A DNA stretch of 64,000 nt from Clostridium pasteurianum BC1 (lineage in GTDB: Bacteria > Bacillota > Clostridia > Clostridiales > Clostridiaceae), in the NCBI RefSeq assembly GCF_000389635.1, contig NC_021182.1:2604001-2668000 (forward strand). The letters are read 5' to 3'. Shown piece by piece: positions 28,309-38,476 of the stretch (within the stretch, counting starts at the first letter, position 1; every line of letters starts with the position of its first letter). Position numbers and translations under genes: made by a program. The notes beneath the pieces were generated by a model, which was not told where the DNA came from, did not search any database, and worked only from the letters and a program-made list of their open reading frames with translations.

Positions 28309-29301
28309 ATGAAAAAGAAATTTAGAATTTTAGTAGCAACTATAACATCTCTTTTAGTCGCATTATCACTAACAAGTTGTGGTAAGAGTCAGAGTGCTGC
28401 AGCAACAGATGGAACAAAAAAACTGTTTACAATTAGGATGGTAACCCAGACAAGTTTTAATGAACTTAATATTGCTGACGAACTTGGATATTTTAAAGAA
28501 CAAGGTATTAAGATTGAATATACTGGAGTACTTAAACCTGGTATAACTGAATACCAACTTATTGCACAAGGAATAAATGACGCATTTGTTGGAGGGCATC
28601 CACCAAATGTAGCACAGGCTAGATTAGCTGGCATAAAGGTTACAGCCGTTGCACCTGGTATGGTGGATAATCCTAATTTTCCTCATGTAAGGTACTTAGT
28701 AAAAAGTGATAGCCCTATAAAGACATTGGATGATATCAATGGTAAAAAAGTTTCTATTTCTGGTGTAGCTGGATGTACAGATGGATATCTCAAGTATTAT
28801 TTATTGCAAAAAGGCAAGACAGATAATATAAAATGGGTAACATTACCGAATCCAGGGCAGCAGGAACAGTCTTTGACACAAGGGCTAGTAGATGTTACAA
28901 CTTCCCATCCTCCTTATGCAGGATTAGCAGTTGCTGCTGGTGGAGTACGTCAGATTGGTACAAGTTGGGATATTCTTCATTCACCAGGAGCAGGCCTTTC
29001 AGTACGTGGCTTTAGTGATCAATTTATAAAAGATCATCCTGATGTGGTTAAGGGTTTTACTGAAGCATTATATAAAGCACACGTATATATAAATTCACAT
29101 CAGAATGAATCTAAAGCTATTATTGCTAAATGGTTAAAACTTAAACCAGAAGATTTAAGTGTATTCTGGTATGATGAAGACAAAACTATAAATCCAGAAT
29201 ATATAAATAAATGGTTTGATATATCTGAAAGCATAGGATTGTGGAAGAAGGGAGATATAAAACCTACTGATATTTACACTAATGATTATGCTCCAAAATA
29301 A
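28309..29301 (+). CDS. ABC transporter substrate-binding lipoprotein (SsuA/NMT1-like)
   Basis: Extracytoplasmic solute-binding lipoprotein of 330 residues. The signal peptide MKKKFRILVATITSLLVAL ends in a lipobox with Cys near residue 24 (LTSC). The mature part has the NMT1/SsuA pattern: a TSFNELNIADELGYFKEQGI segment, then GGHPPNVAQARLAG and the KVSISGVAGC hinge. Family ligands include aliphatic sulfonates, taurine, nitrate and thiamine precursors, and I cannot choose between them. The permease gene follows after 230 bp. No ATPase gene is adjacent. Confidence 0.85.
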   Translation: MKKKFRILVATITSLLVALSLTSCGKSQSAAATDGTKKLFTIRMVTQTSFNELNIADELGYFKEQGIKIEYTGVLKPGITEYQLIAQGINDAFVGGHPPNVAQARLAGIKVTAVAPGMVDNPNFPHVRYLVKSDSPIKTLDDINGKKVSISGVAGCTDGYLKYYLLQKGKTDNIKWVTLPNPGQQEQSLTQGLVDVTTSHPPYAGLAVAAGGVRQIGTSWDILHSPGAGLSVRGFSDQFIKDHPDVVKGFTEALYKAHVYINSHQNESKAIIAKWLKLKPEDLSVFWYDEDKTINPEYINKWFDISESIGLWKKGDIKPTDIYTNDYAPK

Positions 29302-29381
29302 TATTTTTGATTACATAATCTGTATTACTAAAATATTATATTAAGATTTATATATAAAAGCTATTGATAATATAATTTAAT

Positions 29382-29424
29382 AAAAGCTGGGTTAAAACCT
29401 AAAAAAATTTTTACTCAGTTTTTA
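29382..29424 (+). terminator. Terminator-like hairpin between binding protein and permease genes
   Basis: AAAAGCTGGGT pairs with ACTCAGTTTTT with a G-U pair and an AT-rich loop, then TTTTTATT. It would separate or attenuate the two genes. Confidence 0.6.
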
Positions 29425-29534
29425 TTAGATTAATTTTATAAATTGAATTTGATATTAAAATAATTTTATTTATTTTATAAAATTTACATGGAGAATGTAG
29501 AATGTTATTAAAAATTATATGGAGGGGATAGAAA

Positions 29535-30377
29535 ATGTTATTAAAAAACTTAAATGAAGGGAATGGAGTATTAGTAAAGAATTTAAATAAAGGGAATGGA
29601 GCAGTATTAAAAATTTTTAGAAAAATATACGAAGTGATTTACAATCTATTAGCTGTATTTATTTTTATTGGACTATGGGAATTTATTGCTAGGCTTAAAA
29701 TAATTAATCCTATATTTTTACCACCTTTTTCAAAAGTTGTTGCTGCTTTCTTAGAGCTCTTCATTTCTGGGGATATATATGCCAATCTTTTTATAAGTCT
29801 TCAAAGGTCATTAACTGGATTTTTTGTAGGACTTATTGTAGCAATTCCCTTAGGACTGATAATAGGTTGGTTTAAAAAATTTGAGAAATTTATAGATCCT
29901 CTCATACAAACTTTTAGAAATCTTTCAGTTTTGGCACTTTTGCCTGTATTTGTACTTTTTTTTGGCATAGGAGAAACCTCTAAAGTAGTTGTAATAGCCT
30001 GGGCAGTCACATGGTCCGTACTTTTAAACACTATTTCAGGTGTTAAGAATGTTGATCCTCAACTTATAAAGGCTGCTAGATCAATGGGAGTTTCAAATTT
30101 TTCTTTATTTAAAACGGTAATTTTTCCAGGAGCTTTAACATCAATTTATACAGGTATAAGAATAAGTGCAACAACTTCTATTTTAGTATTGATTGCTGCT
30201 GAAATGCTTGGTGCCAATACAGGATTAGGTTATTTATTGTATCTTTACCAATCAAACATGAAGATACCTGAGATGTTTTCAATTATAATTATATTAGCTT
30301 TATTGGGACTATCGGTAAATTACTCTTTAGTAGGTTTAGAGAAAAAATTATTTAAATGGAAGGAAGTATTTAAATAG
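29535..30377 (+). CDS. ABC transporter permease (SsuC/TauC-like)
   Basis: Inner-membrane permease with about six helices in 280 residues. The EAA loop that contacts the ATPase is AARSMGVSNFSLFKTVIFPGAL near residue 180. The PIFLPPFSKVVAAFLEL start of the core domain is typical of the sulfonate/taurine/nitrate group. The first 25 residues are an odd tandem repeat (LLKNLNEGNGV / LVKNLNKGNGA). The gene pairs with the binding protein upstream. The cognate ATPase is missing nearby and must be encoded elsewhere if the importer works. Confidence 0.87.
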   Translation: MLLKNLNEGNGVLVKNLNKGNGAVLKIFRKIYEVIYNLLAVFIFIGLWEFIARLKIINPIFLPPFSKVVAAFLELFISGDIYANLFISLQRSLTGFFVGLIVAIPLGLIIGWFKKFEKFIDPLIQTFRNLSVLALLPVFVLFFGIGETSKVVVIAWAVTWSVLLNTISGVKNVDPQLIKAARSMGVSNFSLFKTVIFPGALTSIYTGIRISATTSILVLIAAEMLGANTGLGYLLYLYQSNMKIPEMFSIIIILALLGLSVNYSLVGLEKKLFKWKEVFK

Positions 30378-30530
30378 AAATAATAGATATGAGTTAAATT
30401 AAATTTAATCTAGCGTTATTTTGCTTAAATTATGTGTTATAGATAATTTAAGTTAAATGTTAGTTTTATCAAATCTATTTTATGAAAATATGTAATTATA
30501 GTAAGTGAATTTCAATGGAATTTTGTAATA

Positions 30531-30573
30531 AAAAACATACTCTAATCTTTTTAATAGGTTAGAGTATGTTTTT
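30531..30573. terminator. Bidirectional terminator
   Basis: Perfect 15-bp stem 30531-30545/30559-30573 (AAAAACATACTCTAA and its complement) between convergent genes, with A- and T-runs on both sides. Confidence 0.85.
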
Positions 30574-30702
30574 CTTTATCTCTAAGTGCATATTTAAGTA
30601 AAGTGAGCATCTTGACACCTAGAGTCAAAGTAGAAGACTATTCTAATAAATTGCAAAATGAGTTAGTGTGAAACATATGACTTTGAAGTTAAATTTACAA
30701 AA

Positions 30703-31806
30703 CTATTTTAGCCTTCTCGGAATCTTAAATTTTATAGCTTTTTCTATTTCATCCAATTCTTTTTTGTTTTTAGGATCTACAAACATGCATGTATAGCCGT
30801 ATTCACCAGCTCTGCCTGTTCTACCAATTCGATGAATATAGGATTCTGCACTTTCTGGGATATCATAATTATATATATGACTAACTCCACTTATATCTAA
30901 TCCTCTAGATGCAACATCAGTAGCTATTAAGTATTGGATATCTCCATTTCTAAAGGATTTCATTATTCTTTCGCGTTTTGACTGAATTATATCACTATGG
31001 AGTTTTACACAATCATATCCACGTCTATACAAAGCGACTTCAAGATCGTCAACTCTTCTCTTAGTTCTGCAAAATATTATAGCCATAAATGGTCTGTCTT
31101 CATCTAAAACACTACATAAAGCATCTTGCTTTTCTCTGTCTGTAGTTTCTACCACATATTGCTTAATATTATCCAGTGTAACCTTTTCTTTTTTAGAAGT
31201 AACTACTAAAGGATCCTTCATATACCTATAGGCTAGTTTTTTAACTTCAGGGTTCATAGTTGCGGAAAAACATAATGTCTGACGCTTTTTAGAAGTTTCC
31301 TTTATAATATTTTCAATATCGTTTTTAAAACCCATGAGTAGTATTTGATCTGCCTCATCTAGTACTAAAGTCTTTAAATTCATGAGGTTTATTGTTTTTC
31401 TAGCAAGATGATCTAAAAGTCTTCCTGGAGTTGCTATAATTAAATGGATGTTTCTCTTTAACTTTTTCATTTGAGATCCTATATCTTTACCGCCATAGGC
31501 TGCTAAAATATTGATAGCTTTAGCTTCTTTAAGTTTCATGGCTTCTTCAGTTATTTGAATAGCAAGTTCTCTTGTAGGGGTTACAATCAAAGCCTGAATT
31601 GTTGGAGAATCAACTGATATGCTTTCAAAAATGGGAAGTAAAAAAGCAAGAGTTTTTCCCGTACCTGTTTGTGCCTCCGCTATAAGATCTTTTCCTTCTT
31701 TAATAAAGCTAATACTCTCTTTTTGAATTGCTGTTGGCTCAGTAATGCCTGCTTTCTTTAATGTATTTATTATATCTTCACTAATTCCAAGTTCTTTAAA
31801 ATCCAT
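30703..31806 (-). CDS. DEAD-box RNA helicase
   Basis: ATP-dependent RNA helicase, minimal two-domain core of 367 residues. The Q motif is in DFKELGISEDII...EPTAIQKE, motif I AQTGTGKT near residue 45, motif II DEAD near 145 and SAT near 178. Motifs V and VI (ATDVASRGLDI, HRIGRTGRAG) are in the second half. There is no long basic or RNA-binding tail, unlike CshA or DbpA. The start MDFKELG at 31806 matches the family start. The in-frame ATGs at 31839 and 31833 have no better ribosome site. Confidence 0.92.
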   Translation of the reverse strand: MDFKELGISEDIINTLKKAGITEPTAIQKESISFIKEGKDLIAEAQTGTGKTLAFLLPIFESISVDSPTIQALIVTPTRELAIQITEEAMKLKEAKAINILAAYGGKDIGSQMKKLKRNIHLIIATPGRLLDHLARKTINLMNLKTLVLDEADQILLMGFKNDIENIIKETSKKRQTLCFSATMNPEVKKLAYRYMKDPLVVTSKKEKVTLDNIKQYVVETTDREKQDALCSVLDEDRPFMAIIFCRTKRRVDDLEVALYRRGYDCVKLHSDIIQSKRERIMKSFRNGDIQYLIATDVASRGLDISGVSHIYNYDIPESAESYIHRIGRTGRAGEYGYTCMFVDPKNKKELDEIEKAIKFKIPRRLK

Positions 31807-32031
31807 TTTATTATACCGTCCATTCTTAGGCATATTCAAAAAATAATCAGTTATTATACTAGTTTATTTTGCAACTTCTACTTATTATTTATTTTTACAT
31901 ACCGTATTCATATTTTTATTCAAATCATCTAATGATATCATATTGCTGAAATTAATACTAATAGTATTGTGTAATTGAGAAATAAATATTATTTCTTCCG
32001 CAGCTGGACATATTAGTATCAGTCAATGGAC

Positions 32032-32069
32032 TATATACTTTACGTAATAAATATTATGTAAAGTATATA
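32032..32069. repeat. 38-bp inverted repeat upstream of recQ
   Basis: TATATACTTTAC (32032-32043) and GTAAAGTATATA (32058-32069) are perfect complements, and the centre also pairs apart from one position. Lacking a T-run, it could be an operator or a structured end shared by the divergent helicase genes. The rest of 31807-32270 shows nothing recognisable. Confidence 0.55.
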
Positions 32070-32271
32070 AAATGTAAACTAACTTAAATTCTATACTCTA
32101 AACTAAAATCCTTAAATTTAAGAATATAAATACATTATAAGGAAATTTTTAGACCATAAAACAACAAAATTTATAAAAACTAAACACTTTAAATAAGAAA
32201 CCAGGTCATTCTACATTTAAAGAATGTAAACACTAGTATTATCCTTAATAAGTAGAAATATAACTGAAATA

Positions 32272-32301
32272 TTGTTTAAAAACTTGTCAATAATGTATAA
32301 T
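32272..32301 (+). promoter_or_regulatory. Candidate recQ promoter
   Basis: TTGTTT at 32272-32277 and TATAAT at 32296-32301, spacing 18 bp, ending 47 bp before the start codon. Confidence 0.6.
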
Positions 32302-32348
32302 AATAAATAGAATAGTTACATATTGATTTAAATGAGGTGTCAGCTTTG

Positions 32349-34517
32349 ATGAAAGAAGCATTAAATGCATTACAGGAATACTATGGATATAAAGAATTTA
32401 GAAAATCTCAAAACTCTGTAATTGACAGCATATTGTGTGGGAAAGATACTTTGGCTGTCATGCCAACAGGGGGAGGTAAATCCATTTGCTATCAGATACC
32501 AGCACTATTATTTGATGGCGTTACGATCGTAATATCTCCATTAATATCTCTTATGAAAGATCAAGTGGATAATATAAAAGATTTAGGTATAAGTGCAGAA
32601 TATATAAATAGCTCTCTTAACTTTAAAGAAATCCAAGCAATTATTGAAAAGTTAAATAATAATGAAATAAAAATTCTTTATCTAGCACCAGAAAGATTGG
32701 AATCAGTTGAATTCTGTAACCTTATGAAAACACTAAGTATATCTCAAGTTGCTGTAGATGAAGCACATTGTGTATCGCAATGGGGCCATGATTTTAGAAC
32801 AAGCTATCGATATATAAGTAAATTTGTAAAAACTCTTTTAAAAAGACCCATAGTAACTGCTTTTACTGCTACAGCTACTGAAGAAGTAAGAAAAGATATA
32901 ATAAAGTTAATAGAACTTAATAATCCTGGAGTTTTTATATCAGGTTTTGATAGAGAAAATTTAAAAATAAACATATTAAAAATAGCAGGCAGATTAAAAT
33001 ATGTATTAAATTATATAGAAGAAAACAGAGATCAATCTGGAATAATATATGCATCAACGAGAAAAGAAGTAGATAATATTTATGAAAATCTTATTGAAAA
33101 TAACATATCTGCCTCTAGATATCATGCAGGATTATCCGATGTTGAAAGAAAACAAAATCAAGAAGACTTTGTATATGATAGAATTAATGTTATGGTAGCT
33201 ACTAATGCCTTTGGTATGGGAATTGATAAGTCAAATGTGCGTTTTGTAATACACTATAATATGCCTAAAAATATTGAAAGCTATTATCAGGAAATAGGGA
33301 GAGCTGGCCGTGATGGAGAAAAGAGTGAATGTATTTTATTGTTTTCCCCACAGGATATTATGACTCAAAAATATTTAATTGAAGTTGGAACTCAGCAGTC
33401 TGAAAGGAGAATAAATGATTATAAGAAACTTCAAACCATGATTGATTTTGTTCATCATAATGGATGTCTTAGAAAATACATTTTAAATTATTTTGGAGAA
33501 GATACTGATTATGAGGATTGTGGTAATTGCAGTAACTGTTTAACTGAAGGAGAATTAGTTGATAAAACTGTAGATGCACAAAAAGTTTTATCCTGCATCT
33601 ATAGAATGAAAAGAGATTTTGGAGTAAATACAATTGTAGATGTATTAAGAGGCTCTTCTCAAAAGAAAATATTGCAGTACAGATTTAATGAACTATCTAC
33701 TTATGGATTGATGAAAAATTATTCTAAAAAGGATTTGTCAGAGTTTATAAATACACTTATATCTCATGGATTTATAAATTTAAAAGAAGGGGAATATCCT
33801 ACGGTAATACTTTGTGATAATTCTATGAAAGTTCTAAAGGGAGATGAAAAGGTAATATTCAAAGAAGCTATTGAAGTTAAGAAAATATCTGAGGACAATG
33901 AACTTTTCGAAACTTTGAGAAGCCTGCGTAAAGAAATCGCAGCCGAGGAGGGTGTACCACCATATTTTATTTTCCCAGACAGTACCTTAAAAGAAATGAG
34001 TTTAAGATATCCTTTAAATAAAGAACATATATTTGATATATCTGGTGTAGGGCAAGTTAAATACGAAAAATATGGTGAAACTTTTTTAAATGTAATAAAT
34101 GACTACGTAGAAAAAAACAATATTGAAGCTAAATGGACTGAAAGAGCAGAAACTAAAACTTTACACACAACTCGAGCTGTAACTAGAAACACAAGTAATA
34201 AGGGAAAAACTTATGATATAACTATTAATATGATAAAAGAAGGTAAGAGCATAAAAGAAATTGCTAAAGAAAGAGAACTTACTGTAACTACAGTACTTGG
34301 TCATATAGATAAGTATTTTAGAGAAGGTAATTCAGAAAAGTTTCAAATTAATTTTGATGAGTTCTTTAGAGAAGAACAGGAACAAGAGATTATTTTAGCT
34401 GCTGACAAACTAGGTATAGATAAGCTTGCACCAATAAAAGCAGAAGTATCAGATGGAATAAGCTATGATGCAATAAGAGCGGTTGTATTAAAAAATTATA
34501 TATTAAATAAACTTTAA
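32349..34517 (+). CDS. recQ: ATP-dependent DNA helicase RecQ
   Basis: 3'-5' DNA helicase for recombination and fork repair. Motif 0/I are FRKSQ and MPTGGGKS near residues 20-50, motif II DEAH near 140 and motif VI QEIGRAGRDG near 320. The RecQ-C-terminal zinc site has C-x16-C-x2-C-x2-C (CLRKYILNYF...CGNCSNC) near 375-400. An HRDC domain (ELFETLRSLRKEIAAEEGVPPYF) and a helix-turn-helix-like tail (EGKSIKEIAKERELTVTTV) follow. The 722 residues match the long RecQ form. ATG 32349 lies 9 bp after GAGGTG. Confidence 0.95.
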   Translation: MKEALNALQEYYGYKEFRKSQNSVIDSILCGKDTLAVMPTGGGKSICYQIPALLFDGVTIVISPLISLMKDQVDNIKDLGISAEYINSSLNFKEIQAIIEKLNNNEIKILYLAPERLESVEFCNLMKTLSISQVAVDEAHCVSQWGHDFRTSYRYISKFVKTLLKRPIVTAFTATATEEVRKDIIKLIELNNPGVFISGFDRENLKINILKIAGRLKYVLNYIEENRDQSGIIYASTRKEVDNIYENLIENNISASRYHAGLSDVERKQNQEDFVYDRINVMVATNAFGMGIDKSNVRFVIHYNMPKNIESYYQEIGRAGRDGEKSECILLFSPQDIMTQKYLIEVGTQQSERRINDYKKLQTMIDFVHHNGCLRKYILNYFGEDTDYEDCGNCSNCLTEGELVDKTVDAQKVLSCIYRMKRDFGVNTIVDVLRGSSQKKILQYRFNELSTYGLMKNYSKKDLSEFINTLISHGFINLKEGEYPTVILCDNSMKVLKGDEKVIFKEAIEVKKISEDNELFETLRSLRKEIAAEEGVPPYFIFPDSTLKEMSLRYPLNKEHIFDISGVGQVKYEKYGETFLNVINDYVEKNNIEAKWTERAETKTLHTTRAVTRNTSNKGKTYDITINMIKEGKSIKEIAKERELTVTTVLGHIDKYFREGNSEKFQINFDEFFREEQEQEIILAADKLGIDKLAPIKAEVSDGISYDAIRAVVLKNYILNKL

Positions 34518-34752
34518 AGGTATCTTTATGGATAGATAATTTTAAAAAACATTTTAAAAATAAAGTATAAAATTAATTGAGATTTAGAATTATAATATTG
34601 ATTAATTTTACTTAGTCGGAGTTTATATCTTACTAAGTCTAGATGAATTATCTAGGGACGTATTTCTATTATATTTACTTTGAAAAGTTGGAAATAGTAC
34701 ATCAGCTAATCATGTGATAAATACTAAAAGCGAAAGGAAAGTGAACTCTTTA

Positions 34753-35280
34753 ATGCCATATGTTATAGTTATTACATTAAGTGGGGAAGCATTAAAATTT
34801 CATGATGAAATAACAACGGAAGTTTGTAATAAATTTAAAGTGAGAAGAACTAAATTACCAGGGCATATTACCTTAAAAGCACCATTTGATAGTGATAACA
34901 TAGACGAACTAATAGATCTACTTGAAGTTTTTGCAAATAGAACTAAAAAAGCACCAATAAACATAGAGGGATATGGCAGTTTTAGAAATGATGTTATATT
35001 TATGAAAACAACATTTTCAAAAGAAGCAAAGAAAATTTATGACCAATTAGAATATCTACTTAAAACGCTAAATTGGCTCCAATGGAAGAAAAACGAAAGT
35101 GGTGAAAAAGTTTTTCATACAACCATCGTTTCCAAAAGAATAAAAGATAAATTTGAAGAGATATGGAATTATGTAAATGATACTCAGTGCAATTTTAATA
35201 TTTATTTTGATAATATATCAATTTATATATGGAAAGATAATACATGGGTATTATATAAGAAATTTTTACTTCAAGATTAG
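34753..35280 (+). CDS. 2'-5' RNA ligase/2H phosphoesterase superfamily protein
   Basis: A 175-residue protein with the two His-x-Thr motifs of the 2H fold: GHITLK near residue 38 and FHTTIV near 122. The domain between them has the expected alternating beta/alpha pattern, and a final strand NISIYIWKDNTWVLYKKF closes the lobe. Members hydrolyse 2',3'-cyclic phosphates or act on oligonucleotides. No specific substrate can be read. ATG 34753 (MPYVIVITLSG) fits family starts better than the extension from 34714. The 235 bp upstream hold small inverted repeats (ACTTAGT/ACTAAGT, TATTTC/GAAATA). Confidence 0.82.
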   Translation: MPYVIVITLSGEALKFHDEITTEVCNKFKVRRTKLPGHITLKAPFDSDNIDELIDLLEVFANRTKKAPINIEGYGSFRNDVIFMKTTFSKEAKKIYDQLEYLLKTLNWLQWKKNESGEKVFHTTIVSKRIKDKFEEIWNYVNDTQCNFNIYFDNISIYIWKDNTWVLYKKFLLQD

Positions 35281-35573
35281 AAATTTAAATTTTATTTTAC
35301 AGTAAAAATTAATTTATAGTTTTTGCAGTATAATCATAATAATAAAAAACATATTAAAATCAAACGTATATTTTGGCATAGGATCTTTACAAATAGAGGA
35401 ATTATTAAATAAATGTCGAATATATATAAATGATTGGATTATTCAGCTGTTTTTATAATTTATCTCGTAAAGATATGAATAAGGGCAGCATGACCTTAGA
35501 TAATTATTTAAACTTAATAGAAGTATGAACTTTCACTAAGTAAGAATCATTTATATTTTAAAGGGGGATTTTT

Positions 35574-36383
35574 GTGGAAAATAATATTGAAAAAAGGAAA
35601 TTAAATTTTTTTGAAAAACTGATAAGCAGTGTACAAGGAATAAAACATTATCAAGACGTTTTAAAAGAATCTGTTGGAAAATCTATTCTATATTTGTTAT
35701 TAATAGCTTTACTTTTTGGATTTATTGGCGCTATAAGGGGAGCTGTTGATGTAAATAATGGAATATCTGAATTCATAAAAGTATACAATACTCAATGGCC
35801 AAACTTTGAACTTAAGAATGGAGAATTAAATGTAGATGGCAATATGCCCATGGTTTTATCTCAGGATAAGAATTACTATGTTGTCATAGATACAACCAAC
35901 AGTACTAATCCTAATGTCTTAGATTCCTATGACAAAGGTATTTTAATATTAAAAGATAAAGCTATTGAAAAAAGAAATGAAGCGCAAACTCAAACTATAG
36001 ATTTCAAATCATTACAAGGGATAACTCTTAATAAAAGTATTATAAATAATTATTTGCCTTTTATTAAAATCGTTATACCATTCCTTTTTATTGGAAACAT
36101 ACTCTGGTATTTTTTAGGTGGACTTTTAAGCGCTCTATTTTTAGCTTTATTTGCGCTTATAATTAATGCTGTCCTTAAAACAGACTTAAAATATGGACAA
36201 TTATACAGAATAAGTATTTACGCATTAACTACTCCACTTATAATTGATGTAATTTTTAAAATTTTTAGTATTCAACATTTTAGTTACTATTGGTTATTCT
36301 ACCATGCTATAGCTTTCGTTTATGTTGGCTTTGCTATATGTAAATTAAAAGATTCTAAGAATAATACTGAGGTTAATTATTAA
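35574..36383 (+). CDS. DUF1189-family membrane protein
   Basis: A 269-residue protein with one hydrophobic segment after a charged start (residues 38-60), an extracytoplasmic domain of about 110 residues and four C-terminal hydrophobic segments. This arrangement matches DUF1189 (YqgB/MalA-like) membrane proteins of Firmicutes, whose function is not settled. The GTG start lies 5 bp after AAAGGGGG. Single gene, convergent with sulP. Confidence 0.75.
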   Translation: MENNIEKRKLNFFEKLISSVQGIKHYQDVLKESVGKSILYLLLIALLFGFIGAIRGAVDVNNGISEFIKVYNTQWPNFELKNGELNVDGNMPMVLSQDKNYYVVIDTTNSTNPNVLDSYDKGILILKDKAIEKRNEAQTQTIDFKSLQGITLNKSIINNYLPFIKIVIPFLFIGNILWYFLGGLLSALFLALFALIINAVLKTDLKYGQLYRISIYALTTPLIIDVIFKIFSIQHFSYYWLFYHAIAFVYVGFAICKLKDSKNNTEVNY

Positions 36384-36513
36384 AATCTCAATATTATAAT
36401 AAAAATGAGAATATTTATTATAACATATGCTAACAACGCACTACTGTTATGTTTTTGCTCTATGCTAATTGCATAGATAAATCCAGTTATTCTTAATTGC
36501 CTAAAAATCCAAG

Positions 36514-36551
36514 AAGCACATTCTAATTATTTAATTGATTAGAATGTGCTT
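36514..36551. terminator. Bidirectional terminator
   Basis: AAGCACATTCTAAT (36514-36527) pairs with ATTAGAATGTGCTT (36538-36551), between convergent genes. Confidence 0.8.
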
Positions 36552-36571
36552 TCTACGTTGTCAAAATTTAT

Positions 36572-38266
36572 TTAATTTTTACCATTTATATTGGATGGTT
36601 GCGTATGCTCTATGCTGGACTGATGTTCACTTAATATAACATTAGCTCTTTCAATAGCTTCATCCACTGCACCACAAAAGTTAGTTTCTCCAATCATATC
36701 TACAAAGCCATATTTTTTAAGCATTTCTAGTGGCTGATTCTGAATCTTTAATATAATTAATTTTGTATGATGTTTCTTACAGATATTGTGCAGCATTTCA
36801 AAGGAATGATAGGCTGTAGCATCCATAAAAGGAACTTTGCTCATCTTTATTATTAGTACCTTAGTAGGTGCCCCCATTTCTCTTATTGCAGATACAAATT
36901 TATTGGCGGCTCCAAAGAAAAAGGGGCCACTGATTTCATAGATTGAAATATGCTCATGCAGTGTTACATTTTCTATAAATTCATTAGCATCTTTGTCCCC
37001 ATCATCATCTAATATATATTTGATTTCTGTAATTTCACCCATCTTTCTCATAAATAAGAAGGATGCAAGTACTACACCTACACCTATAGCAACAACCAGA
37101 TCTAGAAAAATAGTTAAGAAAAATGTAACTATAAACACTAAGGAATCACTTTTAGGAGATTTAAATAATGTTCTAAATACTTCCCAATCTCCCATGTTAT
37201 ATGCAATCATTACTAAAACAGATGCTAAAGAGGCCATAGGAATTAATTTAACATAGGGCATAAATAATAACATGATAATTAAAAGTACCAGGGCATGAAT
37301 CATTCCTGCTACTGGTGTCCTTCCGCCATTCTTAACATTTGCTGCAGTCCTTGCAATGGCTCCTGTAACTGGTATACCGCCAAAGATTGCTGAAAAAATA
37401 TTAGCGAAACCTTGAGCTATTAGCTCCATATTAGAGCGATGACTACCTCCAATCATTCCATCCGATACTACAGCTGACAATAAAGATTCAACAGAACCAA
37501 GAATTGCAATTGTTAGAGCGGGAAGCATCAGTTCATTTATCATAGTAAAATTAACTTTTGGAAGACTAGGATGTGGAAGGGATGAGGAAAGATGCCCAAA
37601 TTGACTTTCTATAGTTGTAACATTTAATTTTAAAACCATTGCAAGTATAGTTACTATTATTATCGCTATAAAAGTTCCCGGTATTTTTTTATTTATCCTT
37701 GACCATAATATGATTATTCCAAGAGTTAAAAGGGATATAAATAAACTCTGAAAATTAATTGTATGAAAGTTATTAAAATATGATATCAATTTTTCTACAA
37801 AATGTGAAGGTACAGTTTTCATCTGTAACCCAAAGAAATCTTTTACTTCCGTAGATAGAAGAACTACTGCTATGCCGCTTGTAAAGCCGGTAGTTATTGA
37901 GGAAGGAATATATTTTATCAAACTTCCAAATTTCAATAATCCCATTATAACAAGAAAAATTCCTGCCATTATAGTTGATACGAACAAACCTTCTATTCCA
38001 AACTTTTGTATTATTCCATATACAATAACTACAAAAGCTGCTGTGGGACCTCCAATTTGAACTCTACTTCCACCAAGTAATGATACAATAAACCCTCCAA
38101 TAATTGCTGTGTATAAACCTTTTTCTGGTGAAACCCCAGATGCAATTGCCAAAGCAATGGAGAGTGGTAGTGCAATAATTGCAACTATAATACCTGAGAT
38201 AAAATCTTTTATAAATTGTTCTTTAGTGTAATTTTTTAAGCATGTAATTGATTTTGGAATTAACAA
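36572..38266 (-). CDS. SulP-family anion transporter with STAS domain
   Basis: SLC26/SulP secondary transporter of 564 residues: ten or more hydrophobic segments with VQIGGPTAAFVVIVYGII near residue 70 and a cytoplasmic STAS domain from about 425 (VLIIKMSKVPFMDATAYHSFEML). Family substrates are sulfate, bicarbonate, chloride or dicarboxylates. The one here is not assignable. The ATG at 38266 is preceded on the minus strand by GGAGTGATA. No sulfate assimilation genes are adjacent. Confidence 0.9.
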   Translation of the reverse strand: MLIPKSITCLKNYTKEQFIKDFISGIIVAIIALPLSIALAIASGVSPEKGLYTAIIGGFIVSLLGGSRVQIGGPTAAFVVIVYGIIQKFGIEGLFVSTIMAGIFLVIMGLLKFGSLIKYIPSSITTGFTSGIAVVLLSTEVKDFFGLQMKTVPSHFVEKLISYFNNFHTINFQSLFISLLTLGIIILWSRINKKIPGTFIAIIIVTILAMVLKLNVTTIESQFGHLSSSLPHPSLPKVNFTMINELMLPALTIAILGSVESLLSAVVSDGMIGGSHRSNMELIAQGFANIFSAIFGGIPVTGAIARTAANVKNGGRTPVAGMIHALVLLIIMLLFMPYVKLIPMASLASVLVMIAYNMGDWEVFRTLFKSPKSDSLVFIVTFFLTIFLDLVVAIGVGVVLASFLFMRKMGEITEIKYILDDDGDKDANEFIENVTLHEHISIYEISGPFFFGAANKFVSAIREMGAPTKVLIIKMSKVPFMDATAYHSFEMLHNICKKHHTKLIILKIQNQPLEMLKKYGFVDMIGETNFCGAVDEAIERANVILSEHQSSIEHTQPSNINGKN

Positions 38267-38476
38267 GGTATCACTCCTATAACATTTTTATAATTAGTTA
38301 GTATTCGAATATTGAAATATAATACATAAATAATCATATCTTATTTTATACATATAAACAACAAAATTCGATTAATTAACACAAATTTGATTTACTATTT
38401 GAGCTTATGTTAAAATCATACATGCATATTTCTTTAAATATATAGGACACTTGCTTTATAGGGAAAGGATACAATT

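Noticed and set aside
34518-34752. Possible fifth CCGATGAC element upstream of the 2H phosphoesterase gene
   Set aside because: GGGACGTA and several small stems are present, but the CCGATGAC segment and the TTTAT borders are missing.
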